Under the pieces are notes generated by a model. It saw only the letters and a program-made list of their open reading frames with translations. It did not search any database and had not been told where the DNA came from. Source: Myotis daubentonii (Eukaryota; Chordata; Mammalia; Chiroptera; Vespertilionidae). Taken from it: DNA of 64,000 nt. This document shows, one piece after another, positions 11,130 to 22,619 of the stretch. Position 1 is the first letter of the stretch; each line of letters begins with the position of its first letter. Location of the stretch: contig NC_081851.1 of NCBI RefSeq assembly GCF_963259705.1, positions 63,582,355 to 63,646,354 of the forward strand, in the 5' to 3' direction. The translations under genes were made by a program, and so were the position numbers.

Positions 11130-11235
11130 GGCAGCCTTTTCCCTCTCAGACTCTACTTTTTAAATTTTGGATTATTTCCTAGTGGCTACCCTGGGAATTA
11201 CATTTTGCATCTTAAAACAATCTTGTTCACATTAA
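11130..11235 (-). mobile_element. Old L1 fragment, antisense
   Basis: TAGTGGCTACCCTGGGAATTA then CATTTTGCATC resembles antisense old L1. Short and diverged. Confidence 0.4.
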
Positions 11236-11695
11236 AACCAATGTAATATGTAATTTCAAAAGTATACTTTTTTTTTCTCCTAGCAGCTCTGTAACTTTCT
11301 CCATCCATGTGTTACTATTACAATAAAAATTGTATCTTTAGATACTAAACCCATCTCAAAACAAAATCTTAATAAGTAGTTGTCTACAGTAAAGTGGATT
11401 TCAGGAAATATTTTGACCTAAGGCCATGATGAATGTAATAAACTCTCAGGAACTAATTTGGTTCTAGCCTAGTATGTTCCAAAGAAGACAACACATTTTA
11501 GTTGGAAACAATATACATAGAGATTCACCATTTTACCTAAAAATGGAGTTCAGTGTGAAGCTCACCTAAGTTATCATCAAAGGTTCAGAAATTACACAGG
11601 AAGTTAGGGAAAGGTATGTTAAGTTGAAGCCATATAACACAATTTCCAAACCTTAACCTACTCATACAAAGATAACAAGCACTTTGAGGTAAGAT
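11236..11695. other. Unique sequence, nothing recognised
   Basis: No repeat or exon-like signal is seen. Confidence 0.45.
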
Positions 11696-11699
11696 AACC

Positions 11700-12260
11700 A
11701 GAAATGATTAGAGGTTTCACTATATTGAGAGTCCAAAGGCTCTCACTGAGGTTCAGTGATTTGCTAGGGGGATTCACAGAGCTCAGGAAAACTGCTAGAC
11801 TCACAGTTACAGATCATTACAGCAAAAGGAAAAAGATTCATAGGGCTGGCTTCAGGAGATACCAGGCATAAGCTCCCAATTTTTCTCTCACAGTATAGTC
11901 AGGTAGACAACATTCATTTCCTCCAGACACAATTTGTGACAGTATGCACTGAGCATTGTCAGCCAGGAAAGCTTAACTGAGCCTTGATGTGGGCTATCAC
12001 AAAGATATGCTGGACCTTAGCCTCCTTCCTCTTCAAAGGTCAAGCTGATTCCATGTGGCCCAGGGACCACCACATGAACCAAGACTCTCTTACCAGGGAA
12101 GATATTCCAAGGCCTTCAAAGTTACCTCCAGGTTCAGGGCAAGGACTAAACCTTTCTTGGGAATGTGCAGTGTGAACAACCTAGACTTGACACGCTAATC
12201 CTTTACTGCACAGGATCCCAGCATGAGAAGCCAGGGTGTGCATCTGAGTCTCACATAAAT
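11700..12260 (-). mobile_element. Old ERVL-type LTR remnant
   Basis: A series of phrases (GGTTTCACTATATTGAG, CTCAGGAAAACTGCTAGACT, ACAGTTACAGATCATTACA, CAGCCAGGAAAGCTTAACTG, CCAGGGAAGATATTCCAAGG) matches a familiar mammalian LTR text. The subfamily is uncertain and there is no internal retroviral sequence. The region is diverged and non-coding. Confidence 0.5.
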
Positions 12261-12264
12261 GATA

Positions 12265-13033
12265 CACTATTCCAGCAGAGCCTAAGGTCTCATATATATG
12301 CCATAAGAAATATTTATTATCACTCTAGGACAAAAATGTCCCACTAGGTTTTCATAGTCAAGAAAAAGATTTGGTTTTGTAGGCAATTCTTTCCCGGCAA
12401 TTAATCAGCCTGTGGTGAACTCCATAAGTTGTCTACATAATAAATTTGTACCATGTATCTACTTACTGGGTATCTGGAAATAAAAACAACACAGTCTATT
12501 CCCTCAAGGAAGTCATAGTCAGGTGTAGAGAAAGCCAAGAAAAAAAAGCCTTTAAATATAGTAAGGTAGGTGCTGTGAAAAGCAAAAGCTAGGACATGAT
12601 ATACAAAGAAACGGCCCCTTACTCGGTTAGAGGAGGCAACGATCACTGCTAATAAATGACATTGAATATGATGGGAAAGAACAAATAGAAGAAGAGAAGC
12701 ACAAAAGCACATTATTTTCAGAAATCAGCCCCTCCACACTCATGGAGTTAAGAGATAAAATGGAGTGCTTGGAAGAAGCTTCGAGTAGGTTAGTTTAGAT
12801 GAGCACAGGAGTGCTGGAACCACATAAAGCATGATGACCATGGAGTCACATGGAGGATCCAGGGCCAAAAATATCCAAGGCTGATCCATTCCCTGATATA
12901 CCAAATGTCTTAGCTGTTTTATTCCCTTACAAAAATAAGGCAAGTCAAATAAATAGCATTTTAACTGAATAATAATTGAATATTCTAAAGTTATTTAAGC
13001 ACAGCCTTTTACCTTGTTTCTTCATATAATCCA
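12265..13033. other. Unique sequence with a possible LINE-tail stretch
   Basis: At 12475-12600 a phrase (CAGTCTATTCCCTCAAGGAA) weakly resembles an old LINE tail. A 103-codon minus-strand frame at 12401-12712 covers it and is therefore probably chance. Confidence 0.4.
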
Positions 13034-14327
13034 CTAGGGGCCTGGTGCACGAAATTCGTGCACTGGGTGTGTGAGGAGGGGAGTGTCCCTCAGCCCAGCC
13101 TGCCCCCTCTCAATACTGGGAGCCCTCAGGCATTGACCCCCATCACCCTCCAATCGCACGATCGGCCCCTTGCCCAGGCCTGACGCCTCTGACAGAGGCG
13201 TCAGGCCTGGGCAGGGGACCCTCATTTCCCCCCATCACTGGTTCTGCCCCCAGCCCAGGCCTGATGCCTCTGGCCCAGGCGTCAGGCCTGGGCAGGGGAC
13301 CCCCAGACCCCTCCGATTGCTGGCTCTGCCCCTTGCCCAGGCCTGATGCCTCGGCCAGAGGCGTAGACCCCCATCACCCTCCGATCGCCTGATCGGCCCC
13401 TTGCCCAGGCCTGACCCCTCCGCCAGAGGTGTCAGGCTTGGACAGGGACCCCCATCTCCCCACGATCACTGGCTCTGGCCCCCGCCCAGGCCTGAGGCCT
13501 CTGGCCCAGGAATCATGCCTGGGCAGGGGACCCCCATCTCCCTCTGATCGCTTGCTCCACCCCCCGCCCAAGCCTGACGCCTCTGACCCAGGCTTCAGGC
13601 CTGGGCAAGGGGACCATCATATCCCCCCAATCCCCAGCTCCACCCCCCACCCAGGCCTGATGCCTCAGCCAGAGGAGTTGACCCTCATCACCCTCCGATC
13701 ACCAATCACCGGATTGGCCCCTTCACCAGGCCTGAGGCCTCCGGCAGAGGTGTCAGGCCTGGGCAGGGGACCCCCAGCTCCCCGTGTTTGCAGGCTCCGC
13801 CCCTGCCCAGGCCTAATGCCTCTGACTGAGGCATCCGGCCCGGGCAGCGGGGACCCACAGTGGCAGCGGCCCCGCGATCGTGGGCTTCGCTTTAGGCTCA
13901 GGCAAGGGACCCCTAGCTCCTGGGACTGCCAGCTTCGACCGTGCCCAGCTCCCATCGCTGGCTCCACCCCTACTTCCTGCTATCACTGGCCAGAGTGGAA
14001 AAGGCACCTGATTCTCTGATCATGGCTGGGGGGCAGGGCAAAGGCGGCCCCAGGGCCGCTTTTGCCCTGCCCCCCAGCTCTTAGCTCCCCCCTGGGTTTC
14101 TGATCACTGTCAGTGGCAGGGGGCTTCTTCCTGCTTTCCCTTTAGCCTCCCTGCATTGTGCCTACATATGCAAATTAACCGCCATCTTGTTGGCAGTTAA
14201 CTGCCAATCTTAGTTGGCAGTTAACTGTCAATCTTTGTTGGCAGTTAATTTGCATATAGCCCTGATTAGCCAATGAAAAGGGTAGCGTCGTATGCCAATT
14301 ACCATTTTTCTCTTTTATTAGTGTAGG
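13034..14327 (-). mobile_element. HeliBat-type non-autonomous Helitron, about 1.29 kb
   Basis: On the minus strand, the 3' end is a GTGCACGAA/TTCGTGCAC hairpin followed by CTAG, at 13034-13070. The left flank is A, as expected for Helitron insertion between A and T. The 5' end reads ACTAATAAAAGAGAAAAATG, typical of HeliBat, but its outermost base pair is mutated. No Rep/helicase is encoded. The interior holds an expanded ~81-bp minisatellite, and near the 5' end a large palindrome of ATATGCAAATTAA against TTAATTTGCATAT (14165-14260). The related copy at 19911 is on the opposite strand. Long open frames here only read through the repeat. Confidence 0.92.
13140..13860. repeat. About nine copies of an ~81-bp GC-rich minisatellite
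   Basis: Each unit contains a palindromic core, CAGGCCTGACGCCTCT then AGAGGCGTCAGGCCTG, followed by GGGCAGGGGACCCCCAT and a TGGCTCTGCCC spacer. Copies are imperfect. The sister Helitron at 19911 has only two to three units, so the array expanded inside this copy or contracted in the other. Copy number was counted by eye. Confidence 0.85.
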
Positions 14328-15254
14328 TGGTTTCATTCTACAGTATTGCATTTTCTATCTGTACACATGTGAACAAATAAAGCCCCGATAGGCATTAGTT
14401 GAGTTCCTGTAGACTATTGGTAAAAATCTCAGTGAAATACAGAAGGTTGATGCTCTGGGGAATAAAATAATATTTAATAAAGCCATGCCAAGCTATTAAA
14501 TGTCAATCTGTGAAAAACTTCTGATGAGAATTTCATTTCATAGCCCTTTTTGCTGTTATCACACCCCTTATTATGAGCAAGATGAGTCTTTTTGTAGCAC
14601 TTTACAGTCCTTGCATCCAATAGGAGCAGAGAAATGCAGACATAATTGAATGTAACTCAGATCTCATTACTTATGAATGCATTTTTAGCTGTTTGCATCT
14701 TAGAAATGTCCAAATATCCTCCTGGTGGCAAACTGCAGGCTCACTTCGATTGTAGCTTTCACTTCACTGACATCAAAGGGTGAAACCAATCTCACAATTG
14801 CCCCTGAAGCATGAACTCTTCAATGACTTTCCCATAATGCTGTGAAAGGAAGTTTAGAACTCAGGAAGATGCTAGGCTGGGCATGAGGTAAATCAGACAC
14901 CACAACCATGAAGCAGTGACCATTTTTGCAAGCCAACCAAGTAACATTATAAAGCATCTACCAATGGAAACAAAATCTAAAAATGTATGGAATTCCTAAG
15001 AAGGCTTTGTAGATATTCAGTTACTCAACAAAATTTGAGATGGTATTCCTTTCCTTTAGTATCCTTTTTGTCTTTTAAGAGACTTAACATTACAGTGTAA
15101 AATGGATTCTTCATGATCAGCACAACAATTTGAGAGGTAATGACAATATTGTTGGTATGATTAAAAAGGGACAGAGCCAGGGAAGCATTTTCCCTGGGTG
15201 GTGAAATTGGGGTGTGGAGAACAAGCCCTTAGACTTACTCCTCTAGCATCTGTT
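14328..15254. other. Unique sequence, nothing recognised
   Basis: Sits between the Helitron and an older SINE. No repeat or exon-like frame is recognised. Confidence 0.5.
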
Positions 15255-15269
15255 CTCAAGTACTGCTTT

Positions 15270-15492
15270 TTTGTTGTTGATATATTTTTTTACTGATTTC
15301 AGAGCAGAAGGGAGAGGGAGAAAGATAGAAACATCAATGATGAGAGAGAATCATTGATCAGATGCCTCCTGCATGTCCCCTACTGGGTATAGAGCTGGCC
15401 ACCCAACCCGTGCATGTGCCCTGACCAGGAATCGAACCGTAACCTCCTGGTTCATAGGTATTATGCGTAACCACTGAGCAACACCAGCCTGG
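15270..15492 (-). mobile_element. Older Ves-family SINE
   Basis: On the minus strand the head reads AGCCAGGCTGGTGTTGCTCA and a variant B-box follows. The flanks CTCAAGTACTGCTTT (15255-15269) and CTCAAGTTCTTCTTT (15493-15507) match at 13 of 15 bases. Diverged head and imperfect duplication indicate an older subfamily. Confidence 0.85.
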
Positions 15493-15639
15493 CTCAAGTT
15501 CTTCTTTAGAAACCTGATTTCTAGGCTTACTTCATGTATTTGAGCCCATGACAATCAAAATCCTCATATAAACACAAAGTAAGTAAAGGAACATCTCTGA
15601 AATGACACACAAGAGACTGAAGGGTTTGAAATGTATTTC

Positions 15640-15820
15640 TTTTTTACGTATTTTTAATTTTTCAATTACAGTTGACATACAATATTATATTCGTTTTAGG
15701 CATGTAATATAGCAATTGAAGATTTTTATACCTTACAAAGTGATCACACCAATAAGTCTAGTACCCATTATTGATATAATATTTCCTTATTCCCTATGCT
15801 ATATGAAATGTAGTTCTTTA
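15640..15820 (-). mobile_element. Old L1 fragment, antisense
   Basis: TTTTCAATTACAGTTGACAT, TACAATATTATATTCG, TACCTTACAAAGTGATCAC and AATAAGTCTAGTACCCAT match the antisense of old mammalian L1. No frame is preserved. Confidence 0.75.
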
Positions 15821-15823
15821 GCA

Positions 15824-15856
15824 AATAATAATAATAATAATAATAATGATAATAAA
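15824..15856. repeat. (AAT)n microsatellite
   Basis: About ten AAT units with one ATG interruption, at the end of the L1 fragment. Confidence 0.9.
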
Positions 15857-16854
15857 TAAAAAAAGTTAAATAACATCTATTGCAAGATTATGTCCCCAAA
15901 GGAAGCTGAAATAATTCCCAGAATCTATTTTGGAAATGTTCTCAATGCCTTGACTTTAGATAACAGAATAAGTTAATTGGTTCTGCATATTCTAATTCAA
16001 CTCCCATAATAGCGCTAGAAAGATTTAAACATGATGACGAATACATTTTAACTAATACGGGCAATTCTCCTTATTGGTCTTTAAATGAATATGTGCTGTC
16101 AGCTGAATTCAGTGGCTGTTTGCCATTTTTGAAAGCCAGAGATTAATAATAGCCTGCCTGATAGATTTATCTCTGGCCTTACTGGCAGAATAAAAATGTT
16201 AAAGGCTGAATGTTGAATTCGTTGCTAACAATTAATTCTCCTGGATAATGCACGGGTTTTGGGCATGTAGTGAGTGCAAATGGTCAGTGTTCATATTAGT
16301 CTTGAAACATCCCTGTAAGAGATGTTAGAACTTAGGTCAAAGCATCCACAAAGCACACAGCTGACTAAGAGACAAAGATGGATATTGGAGATGGGAATAA
16401 TATATAGGAAAGTCAATGACATGAATGACTCAGTTTGATCCCTTACTCATCAAAAATCATTTCATATCAGTCCTATAGATTCTACCTACCACTTGAAATA
16501 AGCAATAACAGATGGTCTTTATAGGAAATCAATAAATAGCATAGGACTTAAGATGAAAAGTAACATAAACTAAGATTTCATGAAAACTTATCACAGGTGA
16601 TTAGCAGCAACATGTGCCAAATTATTTTGGAGTTATGTGACTCTCTGAAACAATTAGTTACGTTATTATAGATAACATTGACAGAGGGTCATCACAAAAC
16701 TCCTCTCACACAAACAAATGTCTGTCTTCTTTGTCAGGATATAGCTGTGAGATGCTGCTATACTGGAGAACAGGAACTGACCGGAGCAGGTATAGCTATC
16801 TGTCACTCTACCTGATTTTAAAAAAAATCTTTAGTCAAAAAAATTACTGTCTAG
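15857..16854. other. Unique sequence, possible conserved non-coding block
   Basis: At 16060-16270 the base composition is balanced and no repeat is seen (for example CTGTCAGCTGAATTCAGTGG, TTAACAATTAATTCTCC-like text). It reads like ordinary conserved non-coding DNA. That is a subjective impression and untested. Confidence 0.3.
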
Positions 16855-17082
16855 AACAGGTTTTAGCAAACTGTGGCTTACAGATCCGATCTGTTCTTGG
16901 TGCCCGTTTCTGTAAGTAGCATCATTAGAACACAGCCACACTTGTCCATTTTGTGGTTTATCTATGGCTTTCACACTGCAAAGGCAGACTTGAGTAGTTG
17001 CAACAGAGGCTGAACAGCCAGTAATGCTGAAAACATTCCCTATCTGGCCCTTTGCAGAAAAAAGTTTGCTTGCCCTACTAGT
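16855..17082 (+). mobile_element. Old hAT-Charlie-like element
   Basis: GGTTTTAGCAAACTGTGGCT at the left, then ACACAGCCACACTTGTCC, GACTTGAGTAGTTGCAACAG and CTATCTGGCCCTTTGCAG, ending AAAGTTTGCTTGCCC. This is the text of a common eutherian non-autonomous Charlie-type element. The terminal repeats are recognisable but diverged. Confidence 0.75.
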
Positions 17083-18785
17083 CCAGAGCCTGCAGATGAC
17101 ATTGCAATGCAGCCACCCATCATCCCTGCACCCACTGAGGTTAACAGCCCTAGGAAGCACCCCTAAACTAGAGATTTCTGTGGGTGGGGGAGGGGGTGGT
17201 GGTGGGTCTCTGTAAGATTAGATCATGCTCTCCCCAGCCTCACTGATTGCCTACAGTGATTCTAACATCGGACAGAGTGCCCGGATTAGAAGCGATCCAC
17301 TGTCCTTCTGTCATGTACTTAGATGCTTGTGGGGAAGACTTCTATTACACAAATAGGTATTTACTCTGTTAACAAATAGCATTTTAAAATGATTCACTGC
17401 CCAATGAGAGTTACCATTGGGTTGGGGACAGTGACAGGGATTAGAATGATGCTTGAAGGGTAAAAAAGGGATCAGATGGGGAGTGTGTTGGAGAAGGCCA
17501 GTGAGGCTCTGAGACCGAAGAAGTCTGATAACTTCAAAGAAGGAAGGTCATGTAACGTGTAGTCAAAAACGAGGGGGTGGAGGGAATGCATTAACAAGAG
17601 CCTGGCTAGTAGGTCTAAGGAAATTACCTAAAAAAAGGGGTGGGGGGAGGACAACCAGAAAAATAGAAGCCCTTTGGAGTCTGTGAGAAGAAAATGGGCC
17701 TAAAATTCCCCTGTGGCCTTCTCAATAAAAACCAGAAACTAATTATAAAGAAGAAATTCCCTCCCTACTCTGCTTTTTAACCTCTAAGAATACTCAAAAA
17801 TAAAAATATTCACAGGCTTGCTTTGCATCAAATGGCCCTTTAGCACTGAATAGTTCTCCTCTTTCTACACTGCACAGATTAGTTACTTGAGATAAATAGT
17901 ACAAAGGATGAGTTCCTAAGTGCCTCCCTAGAATCCTGTGAAGGAACAAGAAAATAAATATCCATAGTAATAATTCAAGCGACTTGTTTTAAATTGGTCT
18001 TAGCTTTCAGGTTAAGAAAAGTTATCTGCTATACTGAAGGAGCAGTTCCCAAAAAGTGAGAAGATTTTTCAGACAATGACTTACCTAATCTGATTAGAAA
18101 AATTTTATTCCTTTGTCATTATTCTTGCACCAGAGCCCTCCTTCTCTAGAACGAGGAGTTGGCGTTGGTTGTCTCCTTCAAGTGAGCTGTGTGGGTTAGC
18201 TTGGCATTGAGGCTTGATCAAGGGATAGTGTCTCTCTCCCGAAGGTAGGAATGAATGATCTAAAAACATAGAAAAGCAAGCAAAATGGACACTAATAAAA
18301 TGGAGAATCATAGTTCATCCTGTTTGGCTGTATAAGAAGTCAGATCAGGGTCTATTTTTCCTGTGTTGAAGCATGTCTTCTACCCAGTAGTGCTTATTTA
18401 TCCCTCAACTTTCCTGAGCTTTCTCAGCAAACTCTCAGTCAGCCTTACTCCCAAACATTTGGTTTCTCATTTGCATCTCCTCCTTTATCTGCATATAAAG
18501 ACATTTCTCATTCTCAGCAAAACGTAAGATGGAAGTTTTAGTGTCATTTAGTGCACAGACTCTGGTATGAGATAAAACCGCACATTCCTATTAAAGGTCA
18601 CTCTAGTCACTCTATTTGCATTCAGTGCAGAGATCTGGTGGCATGTCATTCTCAGGAGACCTGGTTCTAGAGGTCATCCCTAATCATCTTGTCAAAGCAA
18701 GGACATCTATCCAAGTGCTAGAGACTTTGCTCTGGCGTCTTGGGAGATTATCCAGGCCCTGGAATACTTACTGTATTTCTGGTCA
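17083..18785. other. Unique sequence
   Basis: Contains a short G-run (GGGGGAGGGGGTGGTGGTGGG at 17185-17205) and a G-rich run near 17633. Open frames do not exceed 68 codons outside the hAT remnant. Nothing else is recognised. Confidence 0.45.
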
Positions 18786-18925
18786 AGGGCCAGGACTGGG
18801 CACATAATTTGTGGAGCCCAGGGAAAAATGAAAAACCTAGGGTCCCTTGTTATTAAGAATTTCAAAATGCAACAATGAAGCATGAGACCAGGCACGAGGT
18901 CCTTCTGAGTACTGGGCCTCATGCA
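18786..18925. repeat. Unassigned old interspersed repeat
   Basis: CATAATTTGTGGAGCCCAGG, AAATGAAAAACCTAGGGTCC, TTATTAAGAATTTC and GGGCCTCATGCACA resemble an old DNA-transposon-like mammalian repeat that I cannot name with certainty. Confidence 0.35.
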
Positions 18926-19910
18926 CACCCAGGAAGCCGGCCAAGTGTCCATGAAATAATGAACATCAATAGTTGTAACCCACTATCAAAGGTAAGTGAG
19001 CATTTTTACCAATTCTGTAAACATGTGAATTAATGCAAAGAGAAGATTCTAAATCCACAAGACCTTTAACTTCAGACACAATTTCAAATACATTTATAGC
19101 TAAGAAATAACATCTATAGCTCCTTTCACTCTCTTTGAAGGCAAAGCTGAGTATCTGCACTTCTCTCTTTCCATTGTAGACCTGACAACAGAAAGCGTTG
19201 AGATGCTGTGAACTAGCTCTTGGGATGCACCACAGGTGGTTCATTTTGCTTGCTTTTCTATATTTTAAAAATATTTTCCATATGTCATACAATGTGAAAA
19301 AAATGATGCTTTTCCAAAGTCCTCTCCTCCTTGATAAGATTACCCTGGATTAGAATTTTTTTTATTATTCTCTAAGAAGGTTGCTTTGTATTTCTCGAAG
19401 CATCGCATGACCTGTGGCTGCCACAGGGAGACCTGGGCAGTGTGAGGGGAAGAGGCAGGTGCCTGCAGGGCTGCTGCAGCATGAGCTAACTAAAATGAGC
19501 AATTGACTTGGCCCGACTGTCTTTATCAGCAGCTGTTAGGAAATGCTGAAGCATGATTTTTCTCATTTAATGTCTGATTCTGCTAATGACGGTGTTTTAT
19601 CTGCAGTGTATCTTGCTGCGGGTATTTTGGACACATTTCCTTTTTTCCTGGCCACACAAAGACAGTCCTATTACACTGAGGCCACAGTTGCTGGGCTTCC
19701 TTCTGTCCCTTACGCAGTGAGTGGGAATCTCCAAGCCAGAGTGAGAGTGCTGTTCAGCCCCCATCCACCTAAATCCTGGTTTGTCTGGCCTGCCTGTACC
19801 CATTAGCACAGAGTTCCTCATCTTGGTGGAGACCAGGGCACAATTCCTTGCCATGAAATACTGTATTCTTCTGTTTTAACTTAAGTCACTGATCAGTTTC
19901 CGCATTGAAA
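18926..19910. other. Unique sequence, nothing recognised
   Basis: Includes a GC-richer stretch at 19420-19480 with CTGCAG repeats. The plus frame at 19543-19806 (87 codons) has no recognised domain. Confidence 0.45.
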
Positions 19911-20628
19911 TCAACACTAATAAAAGAGAAAAAAGGTAATTGGCGTACGGCGATACCCTTTTCATTGGCTAATCAGGGCTATATGCAAATTAGCTGCCAA
20001 CTAAGATTGGCAGTTAACTGCCAACAAGATGGCAGTTAATTTGCATATGTAGGCACAATGCAGGGAGGCGAAAGGGAAAGCAGGAAGAAGCCCCCTGCCA
20101 CTGACAGTGATCGGAAACCCAGGGGGGAGCTAAGAACTGGGGGGCAGGGCAAAGGCGGCCCTTGGGCCGCCTTTGCCCTCCCCCCCAGCCATGATCAGAG
20201 AATCAGGCGCCTTTTCCACCCTGGCCAGTGATAGCAGGAAGTAGGGGTGGAGCCAGCGATGGGAGCTGGGCACGGTCAAAGCTGGCAGTCCGAGGAGCTA
20301 GGGGCCCCTTCCCTGGGCCTAAAGCGGAGCCCACAATTGCGGGGCCGCTGCAGCTGTGGGTCCCCGCTGCCCGGGCCGAACGCCTAGGCCAGAGGCATCA
20401 GGCCTGGGCTGGGGGCAGAACCAGTGATGGGGGGAAATGAGGGTCCCCTGCCGAGGCCTGACGCCTCTGTCAGAGGCGTCAGGCCTGGGCAAGGGACCGA
20501 TCCTGCGATTGGAGGGTGATGGGGGTCAACGCCTGAGGGTTCCCAGTATGTGAGAGGGGGCAGGCTGGGCTGAGGGACACTCCCCCCCGTCACACCCAGT
20601 GCACGAATTTCGTGCACCGGGCCCCTAG
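19911..20628 (+). mobile_element. HeliBat-type non-autonomous Helitron, 718 bp
   Basis: The 5' end TCAACACTAATAAAAG follows an A. The 3' end is the hairpin GTGCACGAATTTCGTGCACC, then GGGCCCCTAG, followed by T. These are the expected TC...CTAG ends and A/T target. The 5' region repeats TGGCAGTTAACTGCCAA blocks and octamers (ATGCAAAT, ATTTGCAT). It also contains a GGCAAAGGCGGCCC / GGGCCGCCTTTGCC inverted repeat at about 20148-20180. It is homologous to 13034-14327 in opposite orientation but has a much shorter minisatellite. It encodes no Rep/helicase. Confidence 0.94.
20380..20500. repeat. Short version of the ~81-bp Helitron minisatellite
   Basis: Two to three units of the CAGGCCTG/GAGGCGTC palindromic repeat, against about nine in the copy at 13140-13860. 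Confidence 0.8.
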
Positions 20629-21655
20629 TTATGAATATAAAGATCCACATAATATATTATCATTGCTTCAAAATGCTCACCATCTCATTTCTCAGGCACA
20701 GGTCTCTGCATGCCCATGTGAACCTCAGTTCAATGGTATATTGCAATGACAACTCGGATATACTAAAGACTTCACCAAACTTCATCTGGGCTTTCTCCCA
20801 CCAAATCTATCCGAGAAATTCCAAGATGGCTGATTTGAGTTTTATTTAATAAACTTACACATGCTGACTATTAAACGGAGGGTCTAAGTAACCTGTAAGC
20901 TATTGGAAGTTGAGATGAACATGATTGGGAAACAAACAAATAAACCTCTTGGGTAACTGAGAAATATTTGTGCATCTTTTTAGTGTTAATATGGCTTGGT
21001 TAACAAAAAATGTCCTGCAAAAGGACAAATTCACTGAAAACGAAAAACCACACCCCAAACATTGTGGTCAATAGAGACTGAAGATGACAGTAATAGCAGT
21101 AAATCAGATTCACCTAATTTCCTCTTAAATGTCCATGGTAGGAAAAAGAAAGTGATGGTAAACAAGTTGTTTAGCTATGGCTAAATATTTCCTCATTGGT
21201 TATGCATCAAATAGTCAAGGTGTTTTGTTTTCAAATCAGTACTGCATTGAAGTAATGTTCTATTTATTAGATATTCTCTCAATACAGTTGGCCTAATACA
21301 TAGGTCTATCTGATGTGATTTAGGAAATCAAGAAAATTTTGTCCTAAAAATACTCCTCTTTATAATGCCTGAAATTGCTCAATTAGTAATTTTGGTACTT
21401 TGCTTTAGTTCACTGACCTTTCTGAGCTCATTTTTATTGAAAAATCAAAGAGTATTTTCAAATATCATCCAATTAAAGGACAGATTGGATTCTATCCTTG
21501 CAGGCCCTTAAGTAGCAACATTTTAAATTCTTCTCTATTCTACCTTTGACCTCAAAGGAACATACCTGGGGAGACTACAGCCCTTGAGCCAGATCTAACC
21601 TTTCCCTGATTTTACCCAGTTGCATACATGACTCTTTGATGAAGCAGGGCCCTGT
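20629..21655. other. Unique sequence, nothing recognised
   Basis: AT-rich with no recognised repeats. The 72-codon plus frame at 20631 has no domain. Confidence 0.45.
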
Positions 21656-21659
21656 ATGT

Positions 21660-21715
21660 CTTTTTCTTTTAATTTATCTTTATTGTTGAAAGTATTACAG
21701 ATGTCACCTTTTAAG
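21660..21715 (-). mobile_element. L1 3'-tail stub, antisense
   Basis: TTTATCTTTATTGTTGAAAG then TATTACAGATGTCACC resembles the antisense of the end of bat-type L1 3' UTRs (compare the sense tail at 23940-23990). Only about 55 bp remain. Confidence 0.6.
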
Positions 21716-21977
21716 TTTCTTGAGTTTTTAAGATGGAAATATTCCACTGAAGTCTATTGATTTGCTCTTATTTATCTTTGTGTATCTACCTGATACTATC
21801 CTTGAAATCAAAATATTCATTTTTCCCATCTCTCCTATTTTTTAGCTTTCTTTTTTCTTCTGTGTCTTTGCCTGTGTTGTAGAGGGATATAAATGAGAAG
21901 AACGTTTTCTATTGAACAGGATCTTATCTTTCTTATTCTTACTGCAAGCATCATATTTTGGACCATTGTATATCTCT

Positions 21978-22201
21978 CTTTTTTTAAAAAATATATTTTA
22001 TTGATTTTTTACAGAGAGGAAGGGAGAGAGATAGAGAGTTAGAAACATCGATGAGAGAGAAACATCGATCAGCTGCCTCCTGCACATCTCCCACTGGGGA
22101 TATGCCCACAACCCAGGTACATGCCCTTGACCGGAATCGAACCCGGGACCTTTCAGTCCGCAGGCCGACGCTCTATCCACTGAGCCAAACAGGTTTCGGC
22201 T
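21978..22201 (-). mobile_element. Ves-type SINE, young copy
   Basis: On the minus strand it has a complete tRNA-like head (TTTGGCTCAGTGGATAGAGC) and a near-consensus B-box. Flanked by a perfect 13-bp duplication, ATTGTATATCTCT, at 21965-21977 and 22202-22214. It is very close to the copy at 184-410, sharing the CAGTCCGCAGGCCGACGCTC stretch. Confidence 0.94.
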
Positions 22202-22440
22202 ATTGTATATCTCTTAAACTTAAGCTGTTTTCCACCTATGAGGCCCTCATTTGTTTATATTATTGTACTATCAGGAAAAGTCTCCATTCCTACTTCTTAC
22301 CCTTCAGCACTATCTCAAGACTCTATCCACAGAATTCTTCTTATCTTACACAAATCAAAAATTTAAAAATTATACAGCTTCCAAAGAGAGGGTGTTCCTC
22401 ACCTGCTTTGTTTAATCCTATTAGAGATTTATTGGTTATA

Positions 22441-22619
22441 TTTTAGATATTACATTTTTACAGACTTTTGTGCCCATTTTTAGTCCCTCCTTTCTCTTCC
22501 ACTCCCTGTTCTCAATCAACCACTGTTTGCTTTTTCTGTAACTATAGATTTTTTTTGTTTGCTTGTCTACTGAACAGAATCTGCATTTAGGATATTATAA
22601 GATGGAATCATATAGTATA
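22441..22619 (-). mobile_element. Old L1 fragment, left half (split by Helitron)
   Basis: Antisense L1-like text (CTTTTTCTGTAACTATAGAT, GGATATTATAAGATGGAATC) runs up to the Helitron at 22620 and continues after 22890, so the L1 was already present when the Helitron inserted. Confidence 0.7.

Noticed and set aside
13429..14019. 196-codon Pro/Gly-rich frame
   Set aside because: It lies wholly inside the GC-rich 81-bp repeat of a Helitron and has a mirror frame on the other strand. It is a composition artefact.
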